From: Lingula anatina
Lineage: Eukaryota; Brachiopoda; Lingulata; Lingulida; Lingulidae
Direction of reading: 5' to 3'
Assembly (NCBI RefSeq): GCF_001039355.2
Contig: NW_019775543.1
Coordinates: 1 to 50,181, forward strand
Length of the DNA stretch: 50,181 nucleotides
Position numbers and translations under genes: made by a program. Below, piece by piece: positions 21,550 through 32,399 of this stretch (position 1 is the first letter of the stretch; each line of letters starts with the position of its first letter). The notes under the pieces were generated by a model, which searched no databases, was not told the origin of the DNA, and saw nothing but the letters and a program-made list of their open reading frames with translations.

Positions 21550-21770
21550 ATAATACATTAGTTTTCTGGTGGTAGTGTTGAGATAGAGGGACAGACTTTC
21601 AAATGAATATATTGCCGGGTATGTGTTATTTCTTGTACAGTTTTGTTTACAGTTACTCGGGATGCCTCAACAATCGCAATCATGTCTCAACAACAGCAAT
21701 CTGTCCCACAGTCGTGCAGTATCTCCCCTGACGCATTATATCTTTAGTCTACCGGTTATCGTCCTATGCA
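21550..21770 (+). repeat. Unit-2 copy of the segment inverted at 9.6-9.9 kb
   Basis: Carries the same ordered landmarks as the minus strand of 9603-9930 (GTGGTAGTGTTGAGATAGAG, TTCTTGTACAGTTTTG, CAATCTGTCCCACA). It is the uninserted equivalent of the sites that hold the foldback element and the LINE in unit 1. Confidence 0.65.
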
Positions 21771-21964
21771 CGTCCTATGACTGAGGTAAAAACGGCACTT
21801 CGGCAAAATGGAAAATTACATGTTTGATAACTCAAAGTGGAAGAGGGTCAACATGCCCCAGTATCCATGGAATATTCTGACCGACTGAGGTCGGTCAAAG
21901 ACGGCGTGGATCCGTGCCAGATAAGGGCGTTTACAATAGTCGCTGTAGAGCAGTCACTTAGAGT

Positions 21965-22140
21965 GGCAGATTCAGGATTATTTGAAGGGGAGGTCCGTTT
22001 TTTAGGAATGACAGGCCGCAGATGCGAAACCGACCCCCTTGGCGTGGGGTCCGCTGAAAGAGCCTCGAAAAATGGTGGTATTTTAGAGGGCGAACGGCGC
22101 CGTTTGGTCCCGTTTAGAACTATGATTCAGCAGTCAAAAT
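21965..22140 (+). mobile_element. Fragment of the hAT-type MITE family
   Basis: GATTCAGGATTATTTGAAGG, then GATGCGAAACCGACCCCCTT, then GTTTAGAACTATGATTCAGC match the element at 3640-3919 in order. The right terminal repeat is missing. Confidence 0.55.
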
Positions 22141-22288
22141 TCTAATTACTGATAAATGTGGTGAAATTTTTGATATAGTCAGAAGTTTTTATGAAAATTT
22201 TGATTTTTATAATGATAACAACAAGTTCTCATTTTTGACAATAAGTGATAATATGATTGAGTTGGCAAAACCTGTTGCCGATTTCTAG
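22133..22288 (+). pseudogene. Possible LINE ORF C-terminal remnant
   Basis: A clean frame of about 50 codons directly after the MITE fragment reads ILITDKCGEIFDIVRSFYEN and ends at KPVADF before TAG. It has no start codon, and its composition resembles the end of an invertebrate retroelement ORF. It could also be a chance frame or a terminal exon. Recognition is weak. Confidence 0.25.
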
Positions 22289-22299
22289 AATTAAGACGG

Positions 22300-23855
22300 T
22301 ATTGTACATGTATTAATTAATAATGTTTTCGTGTATATTTTAAGTGATATTCAGTCTATTATAGTTCTATATAGAACTGTCATGTTGTATTGTTCTTAAT
22401 GTGTATTTCTTTTTTATGGGTGAGACTTTATTATAATATATTGATCTTGATATATGTTACTTTGGTATCGTCAGATTTTTATATTTTACATCATTACGTT
22501 TACTTTTCTACCATACGAGTGAGAGATGTTTACCTACAGTACACATTTTAATACTGACGTCGTATCCACTAAGCATTTACGCAATATTTTAATTACTCCA
22601 AATTGTAGTTCAGATTTAAATCACATACAATACTCGTAGTTACATTGCACTTTCAAAGTAAAGAAAATGTGCTTGAAGCATCGATTTTCAGATGAGCTGA
22701 ATGAGTGATGTCCTTTTGCGCACTTTTTTGTCTTCCGTTTGTACACTGCGTTTGTCTAAAAAAAAAAAAATCACATTTCATTCTACTAGTAGCACAGAAA
22801 CAGAGATAGTTGATTCTAAAATCAGTCAGTATTGTGATGGGATTGAGGTTCAGCCCGCACCTTGTTCTAACTTAGATGACGTGGGCATTCATCTGTCTCT
22901 CACAGAGGTCGTTCAGAATGAAAAGAGCCGAATGCTAGCTAGGCCGCGACCTAAATATGGCGGACCTACATGAAAGGAAGACCGCTTAATCCTACATGTA
23001 CAATGGTCTCTCTGCCTCTCACACGCCTCCCCATGCGTCGTCCCTGCAGGGACACAGTAATTAAATCTCGGCTCAATTCAACCGGTCGAGGGACGACTCA
23101 GGCGGCATAAAATATTAACGGTTCATATATCAAATTTTGTTAGCAGGAGAAAAGACTATAAAATGGGTGTTCTAGTTTGATATGAATTAATTAGAAGAAT
23201 CTTTGGTCCAGTACTTTGGAGCTCTTAACTTTCAGTAAAGTCAGCTGTAGAATCTTTGTTCGGCAGATCATTACAATGTACCAAAAGAGGGGGATGATCT
23301 ATACTTGTACTTGCAAAAAACTGTTATAACCATAAAGTGTATTTTTTTTCTTGACACCGCGCTACACATATATCTTAGCGCTGTTTACATATAAAATCTA
23401 TAATTTCAAAGATAAATAAAAAACAGTAAAGATAAATAAAAAGCAGAGCTAAAAAGGTAGAGGAGACACAAATTAAACAAATTATTAAAAAAAAAAAGAA
23501 ATTAAAATATAAAATTCTTCGATTTCTAGATTTATCCTCCCTTTTTAGGATTATCATGGGTGAAAATTATAATTTTTAAACATGCCTTCATAAATAATTT
23601 TAAAATGGAACAAAAAATCATAGAAGAGGATCATCTTAAATAACGCAAATTCTCGGCGCTTAGTAGTAAAGCAATAGAGATTTTCGGTCGGTGAAGAAGA
23701 ATACGATCAAAAATAACGGCATATTAGCGATGACCGTTTGACAACAAATAAACATCGACAAAGTTTATGCATGGGCATTTATTGGCCGTTTTCTCTGAAG
23801 ACATGTCGAGTGACATTCTTTTGCACACAGCACTACAGTTCTTATTCGCCATTTT
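22300..23855. other. Non-coding stretch, no gene recognised
   Basis: AT-rich, with no supported features. A frame at 22701-22973 (+) is of ordinary complexity after its first third, but I recognise nothing in it. It lacks an upstream splice-consistent partner that I can see. Confidence 0.4.
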
Positions 23856-25473
23856 GTGGACGTCAGTTTTGAATTGCTAAGAAGAAGATACAATCTCAAC
23901 TTATACTCTGTGACGGAATTTTCAGAGAAGGCGACAATACAATTATACAAAGAAAATACACAAACACGCCATACAATATATAAAAGCTTTACAGAAACCC
24001 AAAGTAATCTCCTCCAACGTGCTACAAAGGCATTCTTCAGTCTGTCCAAGTCTCTTCCACTTCAGAGTAATGTTAACACATCCTTAAAAGAGAAATTATT
24101 TGATACCCTCATTTCCCCAATCCTTACATATTGCTTAGAGATATGGGGCTACTGTGTGTCAACGGATAACTGCCCTACAGAAAAGTTGCACTTAAAATTT
24201 TGCAAACAAATCCTTGGCCTCCATCAAAACGTATCAAACTATGGTGTATACACTGAACTTGGCCGCCTTCCCCTCTATACCAAAATACAGCTTGCATCTG
24301 TCAAACTATGGTGTCAAATTATTCAAATGTCTGATGATACACTAATGAAACAAGCATACATACAAGAGATAAATAGTTACAAGTTGCTGACACCTTATGT
24401 TCCTCCCGCAATCCACACACTCAGACCAGCTTGTATGTCATAGTCTGAGGGGATCCGAAAAATCCTTTTCACATTTGGCCTTGGACATGTGTGGCTTAGC
24501 CAGTCACCTCCAAAAAACTTCACCACAATTTTCAAACAAAGACAAACTGACCACTTTACCCAAATATGCAATAGCAAACTTCAAGCCAACAGTAAATTGT
24601 CTCTCTTCCGTATACTTAACCAAAAGTGTGAAAGGGCAACTTATGTTGATAAAATAACAAATTACAACACCTTGTCAACCCTTGCTAAACTACGTCTTAG
24701 TGACCATAAACTCCACATCGAAACTGGGCGGCACACCAGGCCGAAAACTGAAAGGTGCGACAGAATCTGTGGCCTGTGCACCCAAGGGGTAATTGAAGAT
24801 GAATACCATTTTATATTCCAATGCCCAATGTACAAAGCAGACCGAGTCACCCTTTTTAGTAAAACCTCAATCCTAAAAGCTGATACAAGGTCAGCAGACA
24901 GTCATTATGCCATGTATTTAACAGTGCCAACAAAGATACTTTAGTGTCCCTCTCCAACTTTATAATCAAATCGTTCAAGAAAAGAAGTGAAGTGGTTGCT
25001 CTGCTTGGTAACTCTTAGCATATTCCTAAAATGTCAGTGTATGGTTCCACTGTTGTGAGAAGTGACTCGGCAGTGGGACTGAACATGGCACAATAATTAT
25101 ATCTGTGTAATTTATTTACTTATCTGTCTTATGTAATTGTCATTAATCGTAATTATCTATGTCATCAAACTGGCTTTAAACAGCCATGTAAACAGCTATG
25201 TAACTGTAAGTTTAAACATATCCTTTTGTGTAACATGCTTATAGTATGTTTATGGTAAATTTATAATCACACCAAAGTTTATCTCATTGCTTAGAGAGAA
25301 TATTTTATGAGTAATTTTTTCATTCACAAATGGCTAGCCAACATAATACCAACTAGAGAAATGGTAATGCACTAATTGTATTGTATCGTCATTAGTATAT
25401 CATATTGTACAAGGTCATGGCAATCTATGTACCAGTACAGAAATAAATTGAATTGAAAATTGAATTGAATATA
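23856..25473 (+). pseudogene. 3' half of a non-LTR retrotransposon with a single premature stop
   Basis: One reading frame runs from 23856 to 24944, interrupted only by a TAG at 24441-24443. The section ATKAFFSLSKSL, EKLFDTLISPILTYCLEIWG and LHLKFCKQILGLHQN is the region that follows the catalytic palm domain in LINE reverse transcriptases. The C-terminal part ends in a zinc-binding-like series CDRICGLCTQG..DEYHFIFQCPMY (C-x2-C..H..C), typical of these ORFs. The 3' end at about 25440-25473 is a short AATTGAATTG-type tandem tail, a common LINE terminus. Because the palm domain is missing, the copy is dead on arrival, but its nearly open frame suggests recent insertion. The true homology probably begins near 23995, and the first 40 codons may be chance. 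Confidence 0.8.
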
Positions 25474-25708
25474 ATAAACCACATTAAAATCACAATACAT
25501 TTATTCGCGTACGTTTACAGGTCTTTCTCGTCATTAAAAACCTTTAAGGCTACAGGGTTCTGCCGAGGCCGCGATTCTGCGAGATTCTCGCCAAAAAAAT
25601 AAAATTCTCGCACAAAAATTACCAAAGATGCGAAAATTCTTGCATACAAACCGAGTGGGGGTGCTTTCATTGTTCTTGAGATGATAAAAGACACATTGAG
25701 AGTGGCGT
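25474..25708. other. Non-coding stretch
   Basis: Short motifs such as GATTCTGCGAGATTCTCGCC and AAAATTCTCGCAC recur locally. Nothing else is supported. Confidence 0.35.
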
Positions 25709-25966
25709 CTAAAATTGTTTATCTAAATAATCATCACCGGTATAAATTTCTTCGCATCGTCCGCTGCATTGACTTGTTAACACAGTGTAGCTAACGTCGT
25801 CATATTGCGACGTTTCCGATGTACCCTCGTAAAAGATCGTTTCAAGCAGCGTCGTCATTTGTTGTCGTAATATCAATAGTACCTCTTCATGACTACAGTC
25901 CAATCGGCAATCCTCGTGTGACTCCGCTGCACTAAAGTTAGTTGAGCGATTGAGCGGTTCTCTCAT
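25709..25966 (-). CDS. Small unrecognised ORF, divergent partner of the frame at 26035
   Basis: An 85-codon frame with normal amino-acid complexity (for example SHEEVLLILRQQMTTLLETI). Its ATG lies 68 bp from the ATG of the plus-strand frame at 26035, so the pair is head to head. I recognise no domain. Six cysteines and many acidic residues give it an ordinary protein-like composition. It may be a first exon, a small gene or chance. Confidence 0.25.
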   Translation of the reverse strand: MREPLNRSTNFSAAESHEDCRLDCSHEEVLLILRQQMTTLLETIFYEGTSETSQYDDVSYTVLTSQCSGRCEEIYTGDDYLDKQF

Positions 25967-26034
25967 TTCGCGGGATAGTCAACCAATTATAGACGGCGTG
26001 ACAGTGATATTCAGCCTGATGAAGCGTGGTTAAA

Positions 26035-26125
26035 ATGGCGGCTTCCTCGCCGAAAGCGAAAGTTAAAAAACAGAGATCGATTTTAAGCTTTATGCCAAAG
26101 TCTTCGGCAAGCGGTGAAAAATCAG
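26035..26125 (+). CDS. Candidate first coding exon (MAASSPKAKVKKQRSILSFM)
   Basis: The ATG is embedded in AAAATGGCGGC, which doubles as a YY1-type site and is common at metazoan first exons. The protein begins basic, and QRSILSFM fits the spacing of a PIP-box (Q-x2-I-x2-F-M). A short 'basic then Q..L.SF' head is also usual in genes derived from hAT transposases. A fair splice donor follows (TCAG|GTCAGA, exon end about 26125). Beyond it the frame stays open to 26349 but looks non-coding and overlaps a transposase remnant. I could not find a second exon, so the gene is either broken or not a gene. Confidence 0.3.
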
Positions 26126-26284
26126 GTCAGACTCCTGTTAATCCCCCCTCAGATGAATCCGTCTCTCGCCTGGCTATCTGGGGTGGTTTCTTTCATGTCC
26201 AGTCTTTTACTCCCTGCTTTACCCCCTATAGTCAGACAGTTCAGCGAGGGAACAGTGAGGAAAGTTGTTATAATAATGGGCTTT

Positions 26285-26458
26285 GGTGTGAACCACCCTT
26301 GGCCTGCACATTCTCCAGATCTATCCCCTTAAGGTTATTATTGCCTTAAAAAACAGTTCCTATGCCAACCAGCCCCAAAATATTGATTCTCTCAAGAATG
26401 ACACTCGACAGAATTCCTCGTGACATGTTGAACAGTGCCATAACAAACTGCAGTGTGT
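26285..26458 (+). pseudogene. Mariner/IS630-type transposase C-terminal remnant
   Basis: The frame reads HPWPAHSPDLSP, the WPxxSPDLxP motif that precedes the third catalytic acidic residue. It is followed after a stop by PKYIDSLKNDTRQ, and in another frame by IPRDMLNSAITNC. This order is typical of the C-terminus of mariner-like transposases. Stops and at least one frameshift make it inactive. The rest of the element was not found. Confidence 0.6.
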
Positions 26459-27379
26459 GAGTAGCCATGTGCGCAGTGATTCAGCGCCAGGGGGCTTGGA
26501 TAGAGAACATTATTAACTATTGAGCTTTGCTCGCAAAATGATGGTGTACGAAACTTGAATGTCTTTAGGACAGAAAATATAGGTGAAGCTGTACTTGGCT
26601 AACATAGTAGGAGCGTCACAGAAAAATCTTTGTTCCCGTTGTTTATATTGAGGAATATTAAATAGTCATATATAAAAAAGCTACAAATGCACAAAGACAG
26701 TCTGGTTTGTATGTGCAGTCGAAATATTTGGTACACGTACGCGCTCACGGAAATCACCCTTCGATTAGTTGAGAGGAAGCGTTAAAAGATCAGCAGATAT
26801 GGCCTACATGTAGTGCCAAAATCGTGAGAAAATATCCAACAAAGGTCGTCTACAATGCATATACTTTTTTACTTTATGAAGGCTTAAAACAGTAGCATTA
26901 TTTCCAACAAATTTTACCTAGCCTCCGTTAAAACTAATTAAATTATCAATATGTATTAGCAATAGCAATATGTAGAATGTAAGTTCTACAGACGCATCAA
27001 GCACTATATTTATATGCGATGAAATGTGTCCAGTAGTCAGAAAAGGTTTTCTCACTTTTAATTTCAGGTGCTTTTGTTTACAAATGATCACCTCACAGAT
27101 TAAACTGTTGTAAACGGTGGTTTTTATTCTTAACTCAGTAGTTCTTTTATTCCAAAGCGACATGAGGCTGATCTCACCAACATCAAAACATCTTATAAAA
27201 CGAATTGTAAAATATCGAGATCATCACATTCACAACTGCTTACATCCCATTTTCTCATAAAGGCTCCGATTTAAGTTCACTAAAATTTCGTTAACGTATG
27301 AGTATTAAAAAAGTTTGACGAAGTTGTTGACTTTATCGTTTATTGATACGCGACGTAATAAATACAAGAACGTTAAATT
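26459..27379. other. Non-coding stretch, no gene recognised
   Basis: One 81-codon minus-strand frame at 26918-27163 has no recognisable domain. Nothing else is supported. Confidence 0.35.
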
Positions 27380-27600
27380 CTTTCATATTATTTATTAACT
27401 ACTTTCCAGCTGTTTCACCCCGCCACATTTCCCCATTTCTATCTCTACCTTATGCAGTTTCTAGCGGCCTTCTCTCCATTTACATTACACGCGGTCTGTA
27501 AGTATCATAAAATCCAGTTCCTCTGCAAAGCACTCTCCGATCCGATCCTAATTCACTCATGGCTGTCAATTACTAACATTACGAATATATTTATTACAGT
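27380..27600 (+). repeat. Dispersed repeat, partner of 37555-37785
   Basis: Shared landmarks in the same order are CATTTCTATCTCTAC, then TTTACATTACAC, then GTAAGTATCA, then CTGTCAATTACTAACATTAC. The two copies are in the same orientation 10.2 kb apart. No terminal repeats or coding sequence were seen. Confidence 0.6.
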
Positions 27601-27984
27601 TCATAAGGTTTTGAATGAATTTGTTCGCATAAATGAATCATTATGACTAATACGAGAGACGGCTTGTTGCAAACAATAAAAATAGAATAATCTGTTCGGT
27701 GACCATTTTTACTCGTGCCTCCCTGGATATACCCGCTTTAGCCAGGGACATAGGATATTAGTCCTGGAGATTAAAGTCTAGGGACAGTTTGATGAGCGCA
27801 GGATATGGTTAGCTAATAACTCAGGTTAATAAAAATGGTGCAGATGTTACCTGTTCAAAGTAATGGGAAACGTTCCGAGCTGACTACCTTTCGTGTCAAG
27901 CTATTCAACGAGGAAACTTTGACCACCGAGCGTTAATTATAATGGTATGTAATGCTAAATTGTCAAATTCCTTTCCCATATGAA
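27601..27984. other. 3' flank of the methyltransferase-like gene
   Basis: No feature was recognised. I did not find a convincing minus-strand AATAAA close to the stop codon at 27985. Confidence 0.35.
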
Positions 27985-28359
27985 TCATGCTTGAAGATAG
28001 TTCGTATTGACAAAATAAACATTATTGGCCCACGTCAGCACTCTTCCAGTAAATTTAGACTTAATTCTTGAAGACGCATTTCTTTCTGCGAAAAATATCT
28101 TAAAGCCTAGTTCTAGTTTTCTCACTATATATACATGCTTTGGTGTTATATATTTCGAGAAGTTCCATATATGAAATTCAAGGGCTAACTGTTTAACATT
28201 TTTTAAAGATCCTTCCTTTAAGGCAGTCTTTAAGGCGTCCCATTCCGACTCTTCCACGTCCATTTTTAGGTAGTCTATTGTTGCCTGAAATTAAAAAATA
28301 TTAGTTAGAGGCGAGGTTGACTAGATAAGATATTTGAAAGATTTTTGATAACCTTTGTG

Positions 28360-28405
<46 letters not shown>

Positions 28406-29399
28406 ACTTCATATTTGCTTTTTAATTAGTACTGTTAATATTAAACATAAATTCTAAAGCAATAATACGTATAACAATGAATTAAATATAGAAAAGTATT
28501 GCATTATAAGAGCTGACCATCGAGCAGTGTATATAACTGTGAAATGTAGTGGAATAAACATAATAAAATGTTATATATAAGATATAAATACTATTATTAT
28601 AACTGATCTCTTATTTCAATGTTTTTATGATATATTATTCCCTGGTTTTGTATGGACTGCATCTTGTTGATAAAGGGAAAATTGGTAAAAAATATTACTT
28701 AAGTTACATGAAGACCTTTTCTGTTCTGGTTGTATGCTTTTAATGAGACGAATAATAAAAGGAGTATTTATTACATCTGTATGGTTCAGCATCTGCCTTA
28801 CTGTCCCAAGAGTTTTGAGGGCCCATTGTTGTCCATTCTTCCACTTGACAACTCTGTTTTCACGAAAGAGTCCAATGTTGTAAAACCACATATTTGGTTC
28901 GACCTCCTTGGACTCTTGCTTTAGACCGATGCTGAAAAAATTAAATATATACACATGTATACCTTTTAGATATTAAGAAGATATTAAGATAATATAAATA
29001 TATATATATAGTCATAGACTTGGGTCCCCAGCTTTCTAAGAGAAGCATTTTGAAAATACTGTTCCAAATGTTAAACTACTGACATAGCTGAGTAGGCTAA
29101 GTTTATCGAAGAGTTAATTTGCATTGTAAACATCCGGTCTAACTGACCTTGTCTCAAATCCATACACTGTGCAGCTCTTTGACATATAGCCTATCTGTCG
29201 AAGGACCATTCATTGCCCAATCTGTTCGCAAAACAAATACAAAGCATCAACACAGATGTTCACAATCAAGGCATTAAGCTATTCGCTTTATTTCTAGTAA
29301 TTTTTAATTAACAAAACCATTTAAAATAGAGTGCAAATTGGGCGCAACCTGCTAATTTTTGTCAAAACCTGATCATTCTTATTTAGATCAGGAAGTGCG

Positions 29400-29475
<76 letters not shown>

Positions 29476-31128
29476 TCATTTATTCCTACCCAAAAGAATA
29501 CACAAGACATGAGCCAGGTTTAATTGCAAACGGTGGGTCCATACACACTTCCCAACCTCCATCTTCAGAGATTCCAGCACGAACTCTATTACGGCAGTCG
29601 TACTGCTGGCGCATGAGATGACTGCAATGTATAAGAATTAAATAGTGGACATATATATCAAAACATGAAATTATAAATAAAAAGTATTTATAATAAATGG
29701 ATTTATGAATATATTTACACACAGTTACATAAACAAAATTTTCATGAAATTTTAATTCTTGTCTATTCCCTTGCTTATAGCCCATCACATGAATCTTCAA
29801 ATCAATGATAATAAACCTTAATCTTTTTTATTTTGCAAATAGGCTATTCTGCCATAAATTCTTTCAGAAAAAGCACCAAAGCTGAACGAAATTAATCTCT
29901 ATTTGGCCCAGTCTCTCTACCCAGTGACTACTATCACATACTGCTGGTAGGACTTCGTGAAACAATGTACTATTACACAAAGATGTGTTGTGCTTTATTG
30001 TAAACTACACAAATACAAATATAGTATTAAAAGGAACTAAGTCTATTATTTAGATTAAGCATTTGAAATAGTCATATAAAGTATATTGTTTAAAATAAGC
30101 ATCTGAAATAGTCATCTAAAAATGAATGACTTACCCATAAAACCCTTTCTCTAGTCTGTCGTATTCCTGTAATGTCATTTTCAACTCGGGTATAAACTTA
30201 TTCACATCCCCCTGTAGCGTCGAGGCTACTTCCCCTCCTAGCTCTTCTTTATAAAAGAACGGGTCCCCATACTGTTTGACATCGGTGTCATTTTTATCCA
30301 TTAACGCCATGGTAATTTCATCCACCAGATTGTATGATGTGACACCCGTGAGACGGTGAGGCTTCAAAAAATATAGGATAGTTTAGCTGTTTACATAGTA
30401 GTTATCAAGATTATATAATTCTGATGTTATCTAGAGATATGCTTGTTTACCCCCCAAAATAAACTTCAATTATAAGATCGTTCATTTCTTTTTATTTCAT
30501 TGTGCTTGATATCCAAGCCAATGGCAATATTTGATGTCTAAATAGAGCTATAATGACTCAAGAGCGAAAAACAATCCTATACTTTAAAAGACTTGAACAT
30601 TAACTGTTACTCATAAGAAAGAAAGAAAGAGAGAGAGAGGAAGAAAGTATAATTAAGAGAGAGAGCTTACCAACTGGGAGCCTTGTGATTTGGGTGCCTG
30701 AGATGTGCGGGTTGGCGATTTGGAAGATGTTGGGGTTGGCGATTTCGAGCCTTGCGATAAGGGGGCTTGTGATCTGGAGTCTTGAGATGTGGGGGTTTGT
30801 GATCTGGAGTCTTGAGATGTGGGGGCTTGTGATCTGGAGTCTTGAGATGTGGGGGCTTTGATCTGGAGTCTTGAGATGTGGGGGCTTGTGATCTGGAGTC
30901 TTGAGATGTGGGGGCTTGTGATCTGGAGTCTTGAGATGTGGGGGCTTGTGATCTGGAGTCTTGAGATGTGGGGGCTTGTGATTTGGAGCCTTGAAAGAAA
31001 GAATGCGAGCTGATCAACTGGAGGCCTTGAATTATCCACAACATCAAAAGCACAACACAAAGGCCGGCTGTAAGGCCAACAACCATCTTTAGTGAAAGTG
31101 GACGAAAATGTAGACCCTGGAACTTCAT
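27985..31128 (-). CDS. METTL24: METTL24-type methyltransferase-like membrane protein, six exons, two frame breaks
   Basis: Exons on the minus strand: 31128-30671, 30361-30135, 29621-29490, 29221-29148, 28931-28775, 28284-27985. Every junction has GT..AG, and phases match (0, 2, 2, 2, 0) once two frame errors are allowed for. Exon 1 encodes a short head, a membrane segment (residues about 16-36, VVGLTAGLCVVLLML) and a stalk of 10-residue repeats. Exon 3 carries GGWEVCMDPPF and CLVYSFG, exon 4 GLGNEWSFD and TVYGFE, exon 5 MWFYNIGL and TLGTVRQMLNHTD, and exon 6 YLKMDVEESEWDALK. This is the order of conserved blocks in METTL24 and related proteins of the methyltransferase family Methyltransf_22. 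Substrate and reaction are unknown; by topology it would act in the secretory pathway. Frame breaks: a missing base in the exon 1 repeat (between units starting at 30831 and 30860) and an AGATAG after WSFD in exon 4. The gene is therefore either a young pseudogene or affected by sequence errors. Confidence 0.8.
28363..28401. repeat. (AT)n microsatellite in intron 5
   Basis: About 20 AT dinucleotides in the intron between exons 5 and 6 of the methyltransferase-like gene. Confidence 0.9.
29403..29472. repeat. (AT)n microsatellite in intron 3
   Basis: A 70-bp AT tract only about 18 bp beyond the donor of exon 3. Being so close to a splice donor, length variation here could affect splicing, and the tract is a likely source of assembly error. 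Confidence 0.9.
30615..30665. repeat. GAAA/GA-rich tract beside the exon 1 donor
   Basis: GAAAGAAAGAAAGAGAGAGA and a second GAGAGAGAG block flank the donor GTAAGC of exon 1. On the transcribed strand this is a pyrimidine-rich CTCT run. Confidence 0.75.
30771..30989 (-). repeat. 30-bp in-frame tandem repeat encoding SQAPTSQDSR-type stalk units
   Basis: Eight units begin at 30771, 30801, 30831, 30860, 30890, 30920, 30950 and 30980. Spacing is exactly 30 bp except for one step of 29. On the coding strand each unit gives a Ser/Thr/Gln/Pro-rich decapeptide, the kind of composition expected of an O-glycosylated stem between a membrane anchor and a catalytic domain. Confidence 0.9.
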
Positions 31129-31460
31129 TGCGCTACCGTTACTCCTAGCGGTTACATGTATCTCAGAATGTCACGGCGTTTTTGGTAACATGCAACTATG
31201 GATATTTCAGTGGTGGACCCTTCTCTAATTATCCTAGCGTGCAATATCGTCAACTTTCCCTATATTAGTTATAGCTCTGGTGAAGTTCTACTGCGGCTTC
31301 CGCTTACATTGTGCTGATTACACCGACGACAACTCCACGTAGCTAAAATGAGAGATGAATAAAATTAATTGCCTTACAAACGATCCTGCAAATGAAGTTC
31401 ATAATCCCAGGAATAATTATCCTACTCATAATTTACAGATGTCTATACACTCCTTGTCAC
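31129..31460. promoter_or_regulatory. Upstream region of the methyltransferase-like gene
   Basis: Presumed promoter and 5' UTR by position only. I see no clear TATA box or other diagnostic motif. Confidence 0.25.
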
Positions 31461-31463
31461 GGG

Positions 31464-31630
31464 GAGAAGATAGAAACACCGGAGCCCTGTGGTAGACCCA
31501 GAACAAGCTGGATGGACAATTTGAAAGAATGGAGTGGACAAAGAGGGGCTGAGTTCTGTAAAAAGGTAAAAAACCGCGATGGCTATATATAGAGACATGC
31601 TGTTAATAATTGGGTGCACCCACGACCTAG
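31464..31630 (+). pseudogene. Possible LINE C-terminal fragment
   Basis: CGRPRTSWMDNLKEWSGQ followed by FCKKVKNRDGY has the 'GRPR..W.D..KEW' and closing 'RD' pattern found at the C-terminus of many endonuclease-type LINE ORFs. The upstream hydrophobic residues of this frame do not belong. It is a short isolated fragment. Confidence 0.4.
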
Positions 31631-31902
31631 ACTACGGACCAGATGATGACCTACACTGCAGGGTACACTCTTCTCTGGCGCGGATCAGTGCAACATACTA
31701 ACTATGCAGCATAATGAAAGCTCAGCCTACCTGACTAAAAACTTGGTTACATGGTCACATGCACACAACTTACCCTATCAGGAACAGTGTTACAACACTC
31801 TCATTGAAATCCTAGTCAACTAAGACAGGAAACTGACTTAACTTTTTTTTTTGTGAAACAGGGCCAGACAATAGAGTCTTTTCCACGGTCACGTGACTTC
31901 CG

Positions 31903-31903
31903 N
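31903..31903. other. Ambiguous base (N)
   Basis: A single undetermined base shows that the window comes from an assembly with unresolved positions. Confidence 0.95.
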
Positions 31904-32299
31904 TACTCGTGGAGAAGGCTATCATGGTATATGATTGCCCTGTAGACATTTTATTTTATCCCAGAGATAAAATAAGTTTTAAACTCACAAGTACAAATTC
32001 TAGATTGTTTCAGAAGAGTGCACTGCATTTTATTAACTTTACTTCAATGTAACCTGATGTCAATGAAGCCATAAAAACAATGTGAAATGCCTTATGTTTC
32101 AGAGATTTATTCAAAAATAAAAGTGAAGTTTAATTCAGAGCCATGACTATTGTTTATATAAAGTAAAACTTGACACAGGAACATCTACAAAATGATCATA
32201 GTTATCATTAAAGAAATGATGAATTCTCTTACCATAAAAATGACCTTTTAGACTTCTAAAATTGCCAGAATGCAGGTATTTGCACCAATTTTTCAAAAT

Positions 32300-32372
32300 T
32301 TTCACGGGGGAGCATGCCCCCGGACCCCCCTAGCATGGCGAGCGCCTTTGGCGCTCGCTTCCGGAGACCCTC
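32300..32372. repeat. GC-rich hairpin-forming repeat fragment
   Basis: GGGGGAGCATGCCCCC and GAGCGCCTTTGGCGCTC are two adjacent dyads in an otherwise AT-rich region. Sequences of this type are common at the ends of non-autonomous transposons in marine invertebrates, but no partner end was found. Confidence 0.4.
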
Positions 32373-32399
32373 ACCATAACTGCTCTTCCCCAACCTTAT

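Larger units (their letters stand above)
17736..22145. repeat. Tandem segmental duplication, unit 2
   Basis: This is the second copy of the family B unit: 3' flank, gene B2, 5' flank, then the segment ACTCGGGATGCCTCAACAAT to TTATCGTC without the LINE, then GTGCCAGATAAGGGC and a broken hAT-type MITE. It lacks both the foldback element and the LINE of unit 1. Confidence 0.8.

Noticed and set aside
22701-22973. 90-codon frame as a gene
   Set aside because: It contains a poly-Lys run from an A tract, has no recognisable domain and no exon partner. Kept only as a remark in the stretch description.
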